Positions 35,139-42,992 of a DNA stretch of 64,000 nucleotides are shown in pieces. Under the pieces are notes generated by a model. The model saw nothing but the letters and a program-made list of their open reading frames with translations, was not told where the DNA came from and ran no database searches. Made by a program: the position numbers and the translations under genes. Position 1 is the first letter of the stretch, and every line of letters starts with the position of its first letter. This stretch comes from Roseateles_E cavernae (lineage in GTDB: Bacteria > Pseudomonadota > Gammaproteobacteria > Burkholderiales > Burkholderiaceae_C). Where the stretch lies: contig NZ_JBDPLH010000001.1 of assembly GCF_040187885.1 (NCBI RefSeq), forward strand, positions 620,001 to 684,000, given 5' to 3'.

Positions 35139-36872
35139 TCAGTGCCCGGCCAGGGCTTGTTGCAGGCGCGGCTCGTCGATGCCGCTGGCGCGGTTGAGCA
35201 GCATCAGCGTGACAGGGCCGGCCAGGCCGTCGCTGCGCAGCCCCTGGGCGCGCTGGAAGGCCGCCACCTTGGCGCGCAGCGCCTGGTCGTACTTGAGGCC
35301 GAGCGGCACCGGCGCGCCCTCCGCAGCCGGCGCGCCGGAGAAGGCCTGGTCGAGCCGGGCATCGAGCCAGGCCGGCAGCGGGCCGCTGGTGATGCGGCCC
35401 TGGTAGGCCGGCGGCGCGCGCCACAGGGTCCTGAATTCGCCGCGCCACTGCCGGTCCAGAGCCAGCAGGCTGACGGTCTGCGTGTGGCCGCCGGCGCTGA
35501 CGGTGGCGTGCTGGCCGCCCAGGCTTTGCAGCAGCACATAGGCGGGCTCGCCGCTGGCGTCGTGCAGGGTCAGGATGGCGGGGCGGTCCAGCAGGCGCAG
35601 CAGGGCCAGTCCGCCGTCAGCAGTGCCGCTCTGGGTGAAACACTGGGGCGTCGGGCCGGCACTGGTCTGCGCGGTCTTGCGCAGGCCCGCGCAGAGCCCG
35701 GCGAAGTCGGCCTCGGCCCTGGGCGGCGGCAGTGCCCAGAGCGCCGCCAGCTCACGCCAGGCATCGGCCTCGCTGCGCAAGGCCAGTGTGATCGTCGCGG
35801 CCGGATCGGGTCGCGGCACCGGGGCGGAGGCGGCCGCGCTGGCGGCGGAAGCAGCAGCCACGGAAGAAGCGCTCGGCGCAGCGCTGGCCGCAGCCGAGGC
35901 AGCCGCCGCAACGACGGCGACAGGCCGTTCGGCCTCAGGCCCCAGCGCGCGCGTGGCCAGTGCGAACACGGCGGCGGCGGTCAGCGCGCCGCCGGCCCCG
36001 AGCATCCAGGCCCGGCGCCGTCCAAAACCGGAATTGGGCCGCGAGGCCGCGTCGTCGAACACCTCGGCGGCGGCCTTGTCCAGCGTCTTGCGATCGATGC
36101 GTTGGCGGCCCTGGGCATAAGCGCCCAGCAGGGCGCGGTCGCACAGCAGATTGATGCGCCGCGGCACGCCGCGCGCGAGCCGGTGGATCTGGCGCAGTGC
36201 CGCGCGATCGAAGGGCAGGGCCAGCGACCCACCGAAGCCAGCGACGCCCAGCCGGTGCCGCACATACTGCGCGGTCTCGGCCTCCGACAGGGCCTGCAGA
36301 TGAAAGCGCGCGATCACGCGCTGGGCCAGCTGCTCCAGCTCGGGGGCGGCCAGCATGGTGCGCAGCTCGGGCTGGCCGATCAGCACGATCTGCAGCAGCT
36401 TGCGCTCGCGGGTTTCGAGATTGGTCAGCAGGCGCAGCTGCTCCAGCAGCGAGGGCGCGAGGTTCTGCGCCTCGTCGATGATCAGCACCGTGTTGCGGCC
36501 GGCCGCATGCTGGGCCAGCAGAAAGGTGTTCAACGCGTCCACATAGGGCTTGACCGTGCGCAGCTCGCCCGGGCCCAGCTCGATGTGATATTCCTCGCAC
36601 ACCGTCCTCAGCAGCTCGGTGACAGTCAGCTTGGGGTTGAAGATGTAGGCGACATTGCAGTCCTGGGCCGGAATCTGCTCCAGGAAGCAGCGGCACACCG
36701 TGGTCTTGCCGGCACCGATCTCGCCGGTCAGCAGCACGAAGCCGCCGCCACCGCGCAGGCCATAGAGCAGATGGGCCAGCGCCTCGCGATGGCGCTCGCT
36801 CATGAACAGATAGCGCGGGTCCGGCGCGATCGAGAACGGCTCTTGCTGCAGGCCGAAGAAGTTCGCGTACAT
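35139..36872 (-). CDS. gspA: ExeA/GspA-type AAA ATPase with peptidoglycan-binding domain
   Basis: A 577-residue protein that pairs with GspB to help assemble the type II secretion secretin. It opens MYANFFGLQQEPFSIAPDPRYLFMSERHREALAHL, the ExeA signature. Walker A is TGEIGAGKTT (49-58), Walker B VLIIDEAQNL. A membrane segment lies near residue 290, followed by an Ala/Ser-rich periplasmic linker and a C-terminal peptidoglycan_binding_1 domain (about 510-575: LKYDQALRAKVAAFQRAQGLRSDGLAGPVTLMLLN). Standard domain order. Same strand as gspB, 6 bases apart, co-transcribed. Confidence 0.93.
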   Translation of the reverse strand: MYANFFGLQQEPFSIAPDPRYLFMSERHREALAHLLYGLRGGGGFVLLTGEIGAGKTTVCRCFLEQIPAQDCNVAYIFNPKLTVTELLRTVCEEYHIELGPGELRTVKPYVDALNTFLLAQHAAGRNTVLIIDEAQNLAPSLLEQLRLLTNLETRERKLLQIVLIGQPELRTMLAAPELEQLAQRVIARFHLQALSEAETAQYVRHRLGVAGFGGSLALPFDRAALRQIHRLARGVPRRINLLCDRALLGAYAQGRQRIDRKTLDKAAAEVFDDAASRPNSGFGRRRAWMLGAGGALTAAAVFALATRALGPEAERPVAVVAAAASAAASAAPSASSVAAASAASAAASAPVPRPDPAATITLALRSEADAWRELAALWALPPPRAEADFAGLCAGLRKTAQTSAGPTPQCFTQSGTADGGLALLRLLDRPAILTLHDASGEPAYVLLQSLGGQHATVSAGGHTQTVSLLALDRQWRGEFRTLWRAPPAYQGRITSGPLPAWLDARLDQAFSGAPAAEGAPVPLGLKYDQALRAKVAAFQRAQGLRSDGLAGPVTLMLLNRASGIDEPRLQQALAGH

Positions 36873-36896
36873 GGCGGCGATGTCAGCCCGGCTGCA

Positions 36897-37037
36897 TCAG
36901 CCCAGCACGCGGGCCAGGCCGTAGATGGACAGCGCGCCCGAGGCGATCAGGGCCAGGGTCTTGGCCGAGCGGTTGCCCAGCACGGCGCCGATGACGCTGC
37001 AGGCCAGGATGGCGCCGAAGAGATAGCTTGTTTTCAT
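36897..37037 (-). CDS. Small membrane protein, 46 residues
   Basis: A very small protein, MKTSYLFGAILACSVIGAVLGN..., with two hydrophobic stretches and a central SAKT turn, so probably a hairpin membrane protein. Start taken at 37037. It is 24 bases upstream of gspA on the same strand and could be part of that transcript. No family is recognised; I rate it as likely real because of its clean membrane pattern and position. Confidence 0.5.
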   Translation of the reverse strand: MKTSYLFGAILACSVIGAVLGNRSAKTLALIASGALSIYGLARVLG

Positions 37038-37095
37038 GCGGCGATGGTAAGGGCTGGCGCGGGCATTTTCTGCCACCGCGACAATCGCGGCTGCC

Positions 37096-37428
37096 ATGCC
37101 GCCGCGCCCGCGCCACCACCACCACGTCTACGTCGTCGAACTGTCCGACCGCGTCTGGAACCTGGCGAGCTTTCGCCGCGCCAATCCCGACCACGACATC
37201 CGCAAGCCCTGCGTCTATGTCGGCATGACCGGGCTAGACCCGGACCTGCGCTTCGACCGCCACAAGGCCGGCGTGCAGGCCAACCGCCTGGTGCGCGACT
37301 ACGGGCTGCGCCTGCTGCCCGAGCTCTACGCGGTCTACAACCCCATGCCTTACGAGGCCGCCCGCGAGATGGAGGTGGAGCTGGCGATCGGCTTGCGCGA
37401 GGCCGGCTACGCGGTCTGGCAGGCCTGA
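37096..37428 (+). CDS. Small GIY-YIG-like domain protein
   Basis: A 110-residue protein. The order VYVVEL (first strand), VYVGMTG (second strand), an arginine and histidine in DLRFDRHKAG, and a C-terminal acidic helix AAREMEVELAIGLREAGYAVW match the layout of a minimal GIY-YIG nuclease fold (GIY/YIG strands, Arg, His, Glu). The catalytic GIY is altered to VYV. Nuclease activity cannot be assumed. An HHHH run lies just before the first strand. ATG at 37096, divergent from the small membrane protein. Confidence 0.65.
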   Translation: MPPRPRHHHHVYVVELSDRVWNLASFRRANPDHDIRKPCVYVGMTGLDPDLRFDRHKAGVQANRLVRDYGLRLLPELYAVYNPMPYEAAREMEVELAIGLREAGYAVWQA

Positions 37429-37444
37429 GCCCAGATGTCGGTGC

Positions 37445-37918
37445 TCAGGCCGCCAGATGGACCGGCACCACCGCGTCCTTCAGCACGCTGCGCAGCACAA
37501 AGCTGCTGTGCACGCCGGTCACCCCGGGGATGCGGGTCAGATGACCCAGCAGCAGGGCCTGGTAATGGTCCATATCACGCACCGCCACCTTCAGCTGGTA
37601 GTCGGCGGCCTGGCCGGTGATCAGCAGGCACTCCAGCACCTCGGGCAGCAAGGCCACCGCCGCCTCGAAGCCGGCGAAGCGCTCCGGCGTATGCACATCC
37701 ATCGAGATATGGACCAGGGCCATCAGGGTCAGGCCCAGCTTCTTGGCGTCCACCACCGCGCGGTAGCCGCTCACCAGCCCGGCCTCCTCCAGCGCCCGCA
37801 CCCGCCGCAGACAGGGCGAGGGCGACAGCCCGATCCGGTCCGCCAGCTCCTGGTTGTGGATGCGGCCTTCCTTCTGAAGAATTTCCAGAATCTGCCTGTC
37901 AAACTTGTCGATGGCCAA
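37445..37918 (-). CDS. Lrp/AsnC family transcriptional regulator
   Basis: A 157-residue regulator: N-terminal winged helix MAIDKFDRQILEILQKEGRIHNQELADRIGLSPSPCLRRVRALEEAGLV, then the RAM ligand-binding domain (LMALVHISMDVHTPERFAGFEAAV ... ITGQAADYQLKVAVRDMDHYQ). The layout is canonical. Such regulators respond to amino acids. On the right lies a 358-base gene-free gap rather than an obvious target gene, so its target is unknown. Distinct from the putA-linked Lrp at 47409. Confidence 0.93.
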   Translation of the reverse strand: MAIDKFDRQILEILQKEGRIHNQELADRIGLSPSPCLRRVRALEEAGLVSGYRAVVDAKKLGLTLMALVHISMDVHTPERFAGFEAAVALLPEVLECLLITGQAADYQLKVAVRDMDHYQALLLGHLTRIPGVTGVHSSFVLRSVLKDAVVPVHLAA

Positions 37919-38276
37919 TCAGCAACCCTTAAGAAATTGATTATTGGCAGATTATTGCGCATTGGATGAATTCCAAGCCATCTTCGCAATCATCTGCCAA
38001 GCCCTGTTCCCTACACTGAAGGCACTGAGTTACCCACTCCGACAGCGCCCAGGCCACCCGCCCGATCTCGCGTCAGGACCACCGCTTCACAAGAGCACCG
38101 GTTTGAACGCCACCCCGACCCCAAGCACAGCGATGTGGCTTGGGGTTTCGCTTTTGGGGGCATGGCGCGAAGCCATCCGCATCCGCGAGGCAGCGTCGTC
38201 GTTGGCGCTGGGATACTGTCGTCATCAGCCCTGCGCCTCGCGGTGGCAGATCAACGCAATCCATGAGATCACTCAC
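37919..38276. other. 358-base intergenic region with one strong hairpin
   Basis: No convincing gene. The left part (37919-38000) is AT-richer than its surroundings and should hold the Lrp promoter and any divergent promoter. At 38118-38146 lies an imperfect hairpin with arms ACCCCAAGC and GCTTGGGGT, extended by ACA/TGT with one bulged base and a GCGA loop. It is followed by TTTCGCTTTT, a weak plus-strand terminator signal. What transcript it would end is unclear. The remaining 120 bases to the next start show nothing recognisable. Confidence 0.5.
38118..38155 (+). terminator. Possible rho-independent terminator in the Lrp-side gap
   Basis: Stem of about 9+3 base pairs (ACCCCAAGC...GCTTGGGGT around ACA-GCGA-TGT, one bulge), followed by a T-rich tail TTTCGCTTTT interrupted by CGC. 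Read rightward it would end a short transcript starting in the 37919-38117 region; no such gene is recognised. Confidence 0.4.
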
Positions 38277-38669
38277 ATGCGCAAGCCCACCATCGCCGTC
38301 TCGCTGATGCTCGCCGTCTCGGCTCATGCGGCCACTGCCGCGCCCTGTGATCGAGCGGGCTTGCTGGCCAAGTTCAGCGAGGCGCCAGCGCTTGGCGCCG
38401 CACCGGAATTTCCGGACAAGCTCGAGACCCAACTCAAGCGCTTCGTGCTGTTCGACTCGCCCTTGGCGATGGATGGCTACAAATACAACGGCCTGGTCGA
38501 TATGGGCGGGACGCGGGCATGGATTGTTCGCTTCGGTGGCATTGCCGGGGCTGTCGAGTGGTTCGGGCCAGTGCCTGTCGAGCCGGCCAAGTTCGTGGGC
38601 TGCCCTGACAGCCCCGCGACCACCCGCCCCGCCGGCAGCAGCGCAAGCGGCGGGCAGATCAAGTCCTGA
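38277..38669 (+). CDS. Exported protein of unknown function
   Basis: A 130-residue protein with a clear Sec signal peptide (MRKPTIAVSLMLAVSAHAATAA). The mature part has two cysteines far apart (CDRAGL early, FVGCPDSP late), suggesting a disulfide, and a hydrophobic/aromatic middle. No family recognised. Start at 38277, just after a weak purine stretch. The last 20 residues are Ser/Gly/Pro-rich. It is 17 bases ahead of the cytochrome c gene and may share its transcript. Confidence 0.55.
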   Translation: MRKPTIAVSLMLAVSAHAATAAPCDRAGLLAKFSEAPALGAAPEFPDKLETQLKRFVLFDSPLAMDGYKYNGLVDMGGTRAWIVRFGGIAGAVEWFGPVPVEPAKFVGCPDSPATTRPAGSSASGGQIKS

Positions 38670-38686
38670 CCCCGGCGCTCGCGGCC

Positions 38687-39112
38687 TTGCCTTCCCGGAC
38701 CTTGTCGACCCACGCCAGCCTGACCCTCGCCGCCCTGCTCGCGCTCGGCCCGACGGGCGCCTGCGCGGCCGGCCCGGTGGGCGATATCGCGGCCGGCAAG
38801 GCGAGTTTTGTGGCTGCCTGTGCGTCCTGCCATCAGGTCGGCCCCTCGGCGCGCGGCGGCTTCGGGCCGCAGCTCAATGGCATCGTCGGGCGGCCGGCCG
38901 GGTCCACGCCCGACTACAGCTACTCGGCCGCGATGAAGAACTCCGGCATCGTCTGGTCGGCGACTACCCTGGCGGCCTTTATCCGCGACCCCGAGCGCAG
39001 CGTGCCGGGCACCAAGATGCGCTTCTTCAGCATCGGCTTTAGCGACCAGAAGATGGCGAATCTGCTGGCCTATCTGGCAAGCCTGCCGGCCTCCCCTCCC
39101 TCCTCCCGATGA
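38687..39112 (+). CDS. Class I c-type cytochrome, periplasmic
   Basis: A 141-residue cytochrome c with signal peptide (LSTHASLTLAALLALGPTGACAA). The haem site is CASCH, and the distal ligand is the Met in GTKMRF. The text GGFGPQLNGIVGRPAGSTPDYSYSAAMKNSGIVW is typical of the cytochrome c2/c550 group. It carries one electron in the periplasm. No ATG is available: TTG at 38687 or TTG at 38702 must start it, and neither has a clear ribosome-binding site, so the exact start is uncertain. The stop overlaps the helicase start (ATGA). Confidence 0.82.
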   Translation: MPSRTLSTHASLTLAALLALGPTGACAAGPVGDIAAGKASFVAACASCHQVGPSARGGFGPQLNGIVGRPAGSTPDYSYSAAMKNSGIVWSATTLAAFIRDPERSVPGTKMRFFSIGFSDQKMANLLAYLASLPASPPSSR

Positions 39113-41136
39113 GCCTGGCCGATCTGCGCGCGGCGCTGGCCGCCGAGCTGGCGGCGACGCCCGAGTTCTACGACTTCAAGGTGCTGCGCAGCGAGTGCGA
39201 GGGCATGCTGTGGCGCGTCACGCTGGAGCCGGGCTATGTCTATGCCGAAGGCCAGCGGCCGGGCGCCGCCTCGGCCCAGGCCTTGCTGGACGACAGCCTG
39301 GACGGGGCCTCGGCCTGGTGGGGCGCGCCGGTCAAGGGCGGGGCCAGCGTGCTGGCCGTGCTGGCCGAGGAGGACCAGCTGCTGCTGCAGAACGCCAGCA
39401 GCGCGCCGCCGGGGCCGGACTGCCTGATACGCCTGTACCCGACCCGCTTTCTGAACGCCGTCGCCGAGGCCTGGTGGGACACGCCCTGGGCCGAGCGCGC
39501 GCTGGCCTGCCTGCCCGATCTGGGCCGGCCCCGCCCGGTGGACGCCGCCACGGCGCTGAACGGCGCGCCGTTTCGCTGGCTGCGCCCGGCACAGCGCGCC
39601 GCGCTGGCCCTGGTGCAGCACAGCAGCGCCTTTCTGTGGGGCCCGCCCGGCACCGGCAAGACCACGACCCTGGGCGTGCTGCTGGCCGAGTATCTGGAGC
39701 GCCGGCCCGAGGCCCGCGTGCTGCTGCTCTCGACCACCAACCAGGCAGTGGACCTGGCCACCATCGCGGTCGACAAGGCGCTGGAAAAAGGCCGGCGCGA
39801 GCAGTACCGGGCCGGCGTGCAGCGCCTGGGCACCCGCTTCGATGCCGCGGCCTATGCCGGCCGCGAGCACCTGATCCCGAGCGACGACCGGGGCCTGATC
39901 GGCCGGCTGGCGCGGGCCGAGGCGGCGCGGCCTTCGGCGCGCGGCGATGCCGGCGCGCTGAAGGCCTGGGCCGACCGCGTCGCGGCGCTGCGCGAGGAAC
40001 TGCGCGCCGCCTCGCTGCAGGTGCTGCGGCGCTGCCGGCTGGCCAGCATGACCACCACCCGCGCCGCCTTCACGCTGAAGACGCTGCGCGAGCTGAGTGG
40101 CAGCGATGCCGACGAGCCGCCGTTCGACCTGCTGGTCTTCGACGAGGCCAGCCAGGTCAGCCTGGCCCATGCGCTGGCGCTGATGCCGCTGGGCCGCGCC
40201 CGGCTGTTCGCCGGCGACCCGCAGCAGCTCTCGCCGGTGCTGCGCAGCCCGGATCGCGGCGCGCGCCGCTGGCTGGGCCGCTCGGCCTTTGCCGAGATGC
40301 CGCGCCAGGGGCCCTCGGTGGCCCTGCTGGACGAGCAGTCGCGCATGGCCGCGCCGATCAGCGAGCTGGTCAGCGCGCTGTTCTACGCGGGCGCGCTGCG
40401 GGTGGCCGCCGACGCCCAGGCCACGCCCGCCTGGGCAGCGGCGCGCCGGCGCGCGCTGGGCGAGGCCGATGCCGACACCCATGTGCGGCTGCACCGCATC
40501 AGGAGTGACGGCGCCTGGTCGGCGGCCGAGCGCGGACCGGTCAGGCGCGAGTCGGCCGAAGCCATGGCCCGGGCCGTGGCGGCCGCGCTCGCCAGCGGAG
40601 ACTGGCGGCCGCAAGAGCTGATCGTGCTGACGCCGTTTCGCGCCCAGCGCGCGCTGATACGCCGCTGCCTGCGCGAGCACGGCGTGCCCGACACGGCTGT
40701 CAAGGTCAGCACCGTGCACCGGGCCCAGGGCAGCGAGGCGCCGGTGGTGCTGTTCGATCCGGTCGACGGCAGCCAGCCTTTTCTGCACGGCGAGGAGGCG
40801 CAGCGCCTGCTCAATGTCGCGTTCAGCCGCGCCCAGGCCAAGCTGATCGTCTATCTCTCGGCCAGCGACGCGGCCAGCCCCCTGCTCGCGCCCCTGGTGC
40901 AGCGCCTGCGCCTGGCCGGCGATGCGCGCGTGGCGCTGGACCTCAGGGATCTGGCGCGGCAGCCGGACTTCCCGGCCAATGCCCTGGGCCGGCGCGTGCG
41001 GGCCGGCCGCCACACCGGCGAGGTCAGCCGGCTGAGCCCGGACGGGCTGCAGTTCTGGCTGGTCAACGAGGTGAGCGGCGCCGAGCAGCTGATCGATGCG
41101 GGGTTCTGGCGCGCGCGGGCCCTGGCGGAGGGTTGA
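39109..41136 (+). CDS. UPF1/IGHMBP2-like superfamily 1 helicase
   Basis: A 675-residue SF1B-type NTPase. Walker A GPPGTGKTT (178-186), motif II DLLVFDEASQVSLAHAL, motif III LFAGDPQQLSPVL, motif V/VI regions VSTVHRAQGSEAPVVLFDPV and LLNVAFSRAQAKLIVYLS; all helicase motifs are readable. The Q motif region is FRWLRPAQRAAL. About 150 N-terminal residues are of unknown type. Bacterial members of this group occur in general RNA/DNA metabolism and in some defence loci, but no defence partner is beside it here. Start at 39109, overlapping the cytochrome gene by four bases. Confidence 0.85.
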   Translation: MSLADLRAALAAELAATPEFYDFKVLRSECEGMLWRVTLEPGYVYAEGQRPGAASAQALLDDSLDGASAWWGAPVKGGASVLAVLAEEDQLLLQNASSAPPGPDCLIRLYPTRFLNAVAEAWWDTPWAERALACLPDLGRPRPVDAATALNGAPFRWLRPAQRAALALVQHSSAFLWGPPGTGKTTTLGVLLAEYLERRPEARVLLLSTTNQAVDLATIAVDKALEKGRREQYRAGVQRLGTRFDAAAYAGREHLIPSDDRGLIGRLARAEAARPSARGDAGALKAWADRVAALREELRAASLQVLRRCRLASMTTTRAAFTLKTLRELSGSDADEPPFDLLVFDEASQVSLAHALALMPLGRARLFAGDPQQLSPVLRSPDRGARRWLGRSAFAEMPRQGPSVALLDEQSRMAAPISELVSALFYAGALRVAADAQATPAWAAARRRALGEADADTHVRLHRIRSDGAWSAAERGPVRRESAEAMARAVAAALASGDWRPQELIVLTPFRAQRALIRRCLREHGVPDTAVKVSTVHRAQGSEAPVVLFDPVDGSQPFLHGEEAQRLLNVAFSRAQAKLIVYLSASDAASPLLAPLVQRLRLAGDARVALDLRDLARQPDFPANALGRRVRAGRHTGEVSRLSPDGLQFWLVNEVSGAEQLIDAGFWRARALAEG

Positions 41137-41145
41137 GCCAGCGCC

Positions 41146-41550
41146 TCAGTGCGTCTGGGCCTTGGGCAGCCTGGCGATCACCTTGATCTCGAACTGGAAG
41201 CCGGCCAGCCAGGTGACACCGACGGCGGTGGCGGTCGGATACGGCGCCTCGCCCCAGTACTCTGCAGCCACGGCCCAGGCGCGTTCGAAATGGTCCTGGG
41301 GGTTCACCATGAAGACCGTCACATCGATCACATCGCCGAAGCTGCAGCCGGCCTCGGCGAGGATGGCGTTGAGATTGCGGAAGGCGAGGCGCACCTGCTC
41401 ATCGAGCTCGGGCTCGGGCGAGCCATCGGGCCGGCTGCCGACCTGGCCCGAAACGAACAGCAAACCGTTGGAGCGGATGGCCGGCGAATAGCGGTGCAGC
41501 GCGTAGAGCGCGTGGCGGCCGGCGGGGATGACAACATCGCGTGCGGACAT
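41146..41550 (-). CDS. RidA/YjgF family protein
   Basis: A 134-residue member of the Rid family, small trimeric enzymes that hydrolyse reactive enamines/imines or act on related metabolites. Text: RSNGLLFVSGQVGSRPDGSPEPELDEQVRLAFRNLNAILAEAGCSFGDVIDVTVFMVN, matching the family from strand 1 through helix 2. The Arg expected near the C-terminus of RidA proper is not clearly in place, so it may belong to a Rid2-7 subgroup. Start at 41550 (MSARDVVIPAG) preceded by CAAGGAG. Divergent from the LysR gene, which may control it. Confidence 0.85.
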   Translation of the reverse strand: MSARDVVIPAGRHALYALHRYSPAIRSNGLLFVSGQVGSRPDGSPEPELDEQVRLAFRNLNAILAEAGCSFGDVIDVTVFMVNPQDHFERAWAVAAEYWGEAPYPTATAVGVTWLAGFQFEIKVIARLPKAQTH

Positions 41551-41721
41551 GCGGGAACTCCTTGAAGGCATGAATGAAATAAGTGAAAAGGGGTCGGATG
41601 CCGGGACTTTAGGAAGCCAGCGCCGCGCGATAAACAAGCAGCTCGCACAATGACTGTTTGGCGAATCGGGACAATCGCCGCCAAGCCCTCACCCCCTGCC
41701 TCTCACAAGCTGACCCTGCCG

Positions 41722-42660
41722 ATGGACCGATTCGACGCGCTGCAAGCCTTCGCCCGCGTGGTGGAGGCCGGCAGCTTCACCAAAGCGGCGCAGACCCTGC
41801 ACCTGAGCAAGACCACCGTGACCCAGTTGGTGCAGCAGCTGGAGGCGCGGCTGCGCGTCAAGCTGCTGCACCGCACGACCCGCCGGGTGACGGTGACGCC
41901 CGAGGGCGCCGCGTACTACGAGCGCGTCGTGCGCGTGCTCGCGGACCTGGAGCAAGCCGATGCCGGGCTGGCCGGCCTCACGGCGGCGCCGCGCGGCCGC
42001 CTGCGGGTGGATGTGCCGAGCCCGTTCGCGCGCCTGGTCCTGATGCCGGCGCTACCCAAGTTCCATGCGCGCTATCCGGAAATCCAGATCGATATGGGCG
42101 TCAGCGACCGCATCGTCGACGTGATCGGCGACAAGGTCGACTGCGTGCTGCGCGGCGGCGAGGTCACCGTGCCTTCGCTGATCGCGCGGCGCGTCGGCGA
42201 GCTGCCACTCGGCGTCTATGCCGCGCCCGACTATCTGCAGCGCGCGGGCACGCCCACCCATCCCGCCGAGCTGAACGACGACGCCACGCAGCACCGTATC
42301 GTCGGCTTCCTGCGCTCCGGCAGCGGCCGGGTGGCGACGATGCCGATGCGACGCGGCCGGGGCGCCGCCGGGGAGTCCGTCGAGGTCAGTGGCCGCTACA
42401 TCGTCGCGGCCGACGACGGCAACGCCTATCTCGCGGCCGGCCTCGCCGGCATGGGCCTGCTCTGGCTGCCGCGCTACATGGCCGAGCCCCATGCGGCGCG
42501 CGGCGAGCTGCTGCCCTTGTTCGACGACTGGCAGATCGACGCCATGCCCATATACATCGCCTACCCGCCGACACGGCATGTCGGCGCGAAGCTGCGGGTC
42601 TTCATGGAGTGGATTGATGAGCTGATGGCGGGGGTTGCGCTGGGGTCGAGCCGTTCCTGA
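41722..42660 (+). CDS. LysR family transcriptional regulator
   Basis: A 312-residue LysR regulator. N-terminal winged helix MDRFDALQAFARVVEAGSFTKAAQTLHLSKTTVTQLVQQLEARLRVKLLHRTTRRVTVTPEG (1-62), then the two-lobed effector domain (LRVDVPSPFARLVLMPALPKFHARYPEIQIDMG and so on). Standard length and closest to the CrgA-type group. It is divergent from the Rid gene with 171 bases between; regulation of that gene is the simplest guess. Start at 41722, where the family's conserved N-terminus begins. Confidence 0.9.
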   Translation: MDRFDALQAFARVVEAGSFTKAAQTLHLSKTTVTQLVQQLEARLRVKLLHRTTRRVTVTPEGAAYYERVVRVLADLEQADAGLAGLTAAPRGRLRVDVPSPFARLVLMPALPKFHARYPEIQIDMGVSDRIVDVIGDKVDCVLRGGEVTVPSLIARRVGELPLGVYAAPDYLQRAGTPTHPAELNDDATQHRIVGFLRSGSGRVATMPMRRGRGAAGESVEVSGRYIVAADDGNAYLAAGLAGMGLLWLPRYMAEPHAARGELLPLFDDWQIDAMPIYIAYPPTRHVGAKLRVFMEWIDELMAGVALGSSRS

Positions 42661-42755
42661 CGACTGGCTGTTCGTGGCTGTTGCGGCCCCGCGTGCCAAG
42701 CGCACGACGGGCATCGAGGCATGCGGGGACAGGTCTTGACGGGTAGGTGTCGCTG

Positions 42756-42852
42756 GCCGAACCGCTCAGCGCCGAGTTGCGGAAACGTCGCTAGCGCCGA
42801 ACGATTCCCCCAAAGGGCTGGCGAGGGCGATTCCGCAGCTTCGCGGTTCGGC
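42756..42852. repeat. Long imperfect inverted repeat, 10-bp perfect outer arms
   Basis: Outer arms GCCGAACCGC and GCGGTTCGGC pair perfectly; inside, GCGGAA and TTCCGC pair as well, giving a roughly 97-base imperfect palindrome with a third GCCGAAC copy in the middle. Overall shape is like an integron attC site, whose ends are RYYYAAC and GTTRRRY, but the fourth base of GCCGAAC is not a pyrimidine and no integron integrase is present. Confidence 0.5.
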
Positions 42853-42917
42853 GCCCGCCCATAATTGGCCACATGGCCTCGTCAGATTCGATCCAATTAT
42901 CAACAGCCGGCGATGTC

Positions 42918-42977
42918 GGGCTAGCTGCCGCTATGCGGCAAGTTCGGGACGGGGAAGTCCCTTTCATTCACTAGCCC
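42918..42977 (+). promoter_or_regulatory. Three-way-junction RNA-like structure ahead of the DUF2314/DUF2185 gene
   Basis: Outer stem GGGCTAG (42918-42924) and CTAGCCC (42971-42977), enclosing two perfect hairpins: TGCCGC-TAT-GCGGCA (42926-42940) and GGGAC-GGGGAA-GTCCC (42946-42961). It ends 15 bases before the ATG at 42993, next to the CAGGA ribosome-binding sequence, a usual place for a translational switch. It matches no riboswitch family that I can name. Confidence 0.4.
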
Positions 42978-42992
42978 GCACAGGAACCTTGT

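Larger units (their letters stand above)
42661..42992. other. 332-base gene-free region with three consecutive inverted repeats
   Basis: No gene. Three structures follow one another. First: arms GCCGAACCGC (42756-42765) and GCGGTTCGGC (42843-42852) enclosing GCGGAA/TTCCGC, a long imperfect hairpin. Second: ATAATTGG (42861-42868) and CCAATTAT (42893-42900), with GGCC-ACAT-GGCC inside. Third: a three-way junction, 42918-42977. GC content is visibly lower in the right half. The region leads straight into the DUF2314/DUF2185 gene. It could be a structured RNA leader, an attC-like recombination remnant, or both. Confidence 0.6.

Noticed and set aside
35037..37544. An 835-codon open frame running opposite gspB, gspA and beyond
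   Set aside because: It covers both strands' recognised genes and has no domain. The size reflects lack of AT-rich stop codons.
39109..41136. The UPF1-like helicase as part of an antiphage defence system
   Set aside because: No nuclease, sensor or other defence partner adjoins it; the neighbours are a cytochrome c and a Rid protein.
42756..42852. A firm call of an integron attC site
   Set aside because: The shape is right, but the core GCCGAAC does not fit RYYYAAC, there is no integrase, and no second site follows the gene.
42918..42977. A known riboswitch (fluoride, guanidine or c-di-GMP class)
   Set aside because: None of the conserved loop sequences of these classes is present; only the stem arrangement is suggestive.
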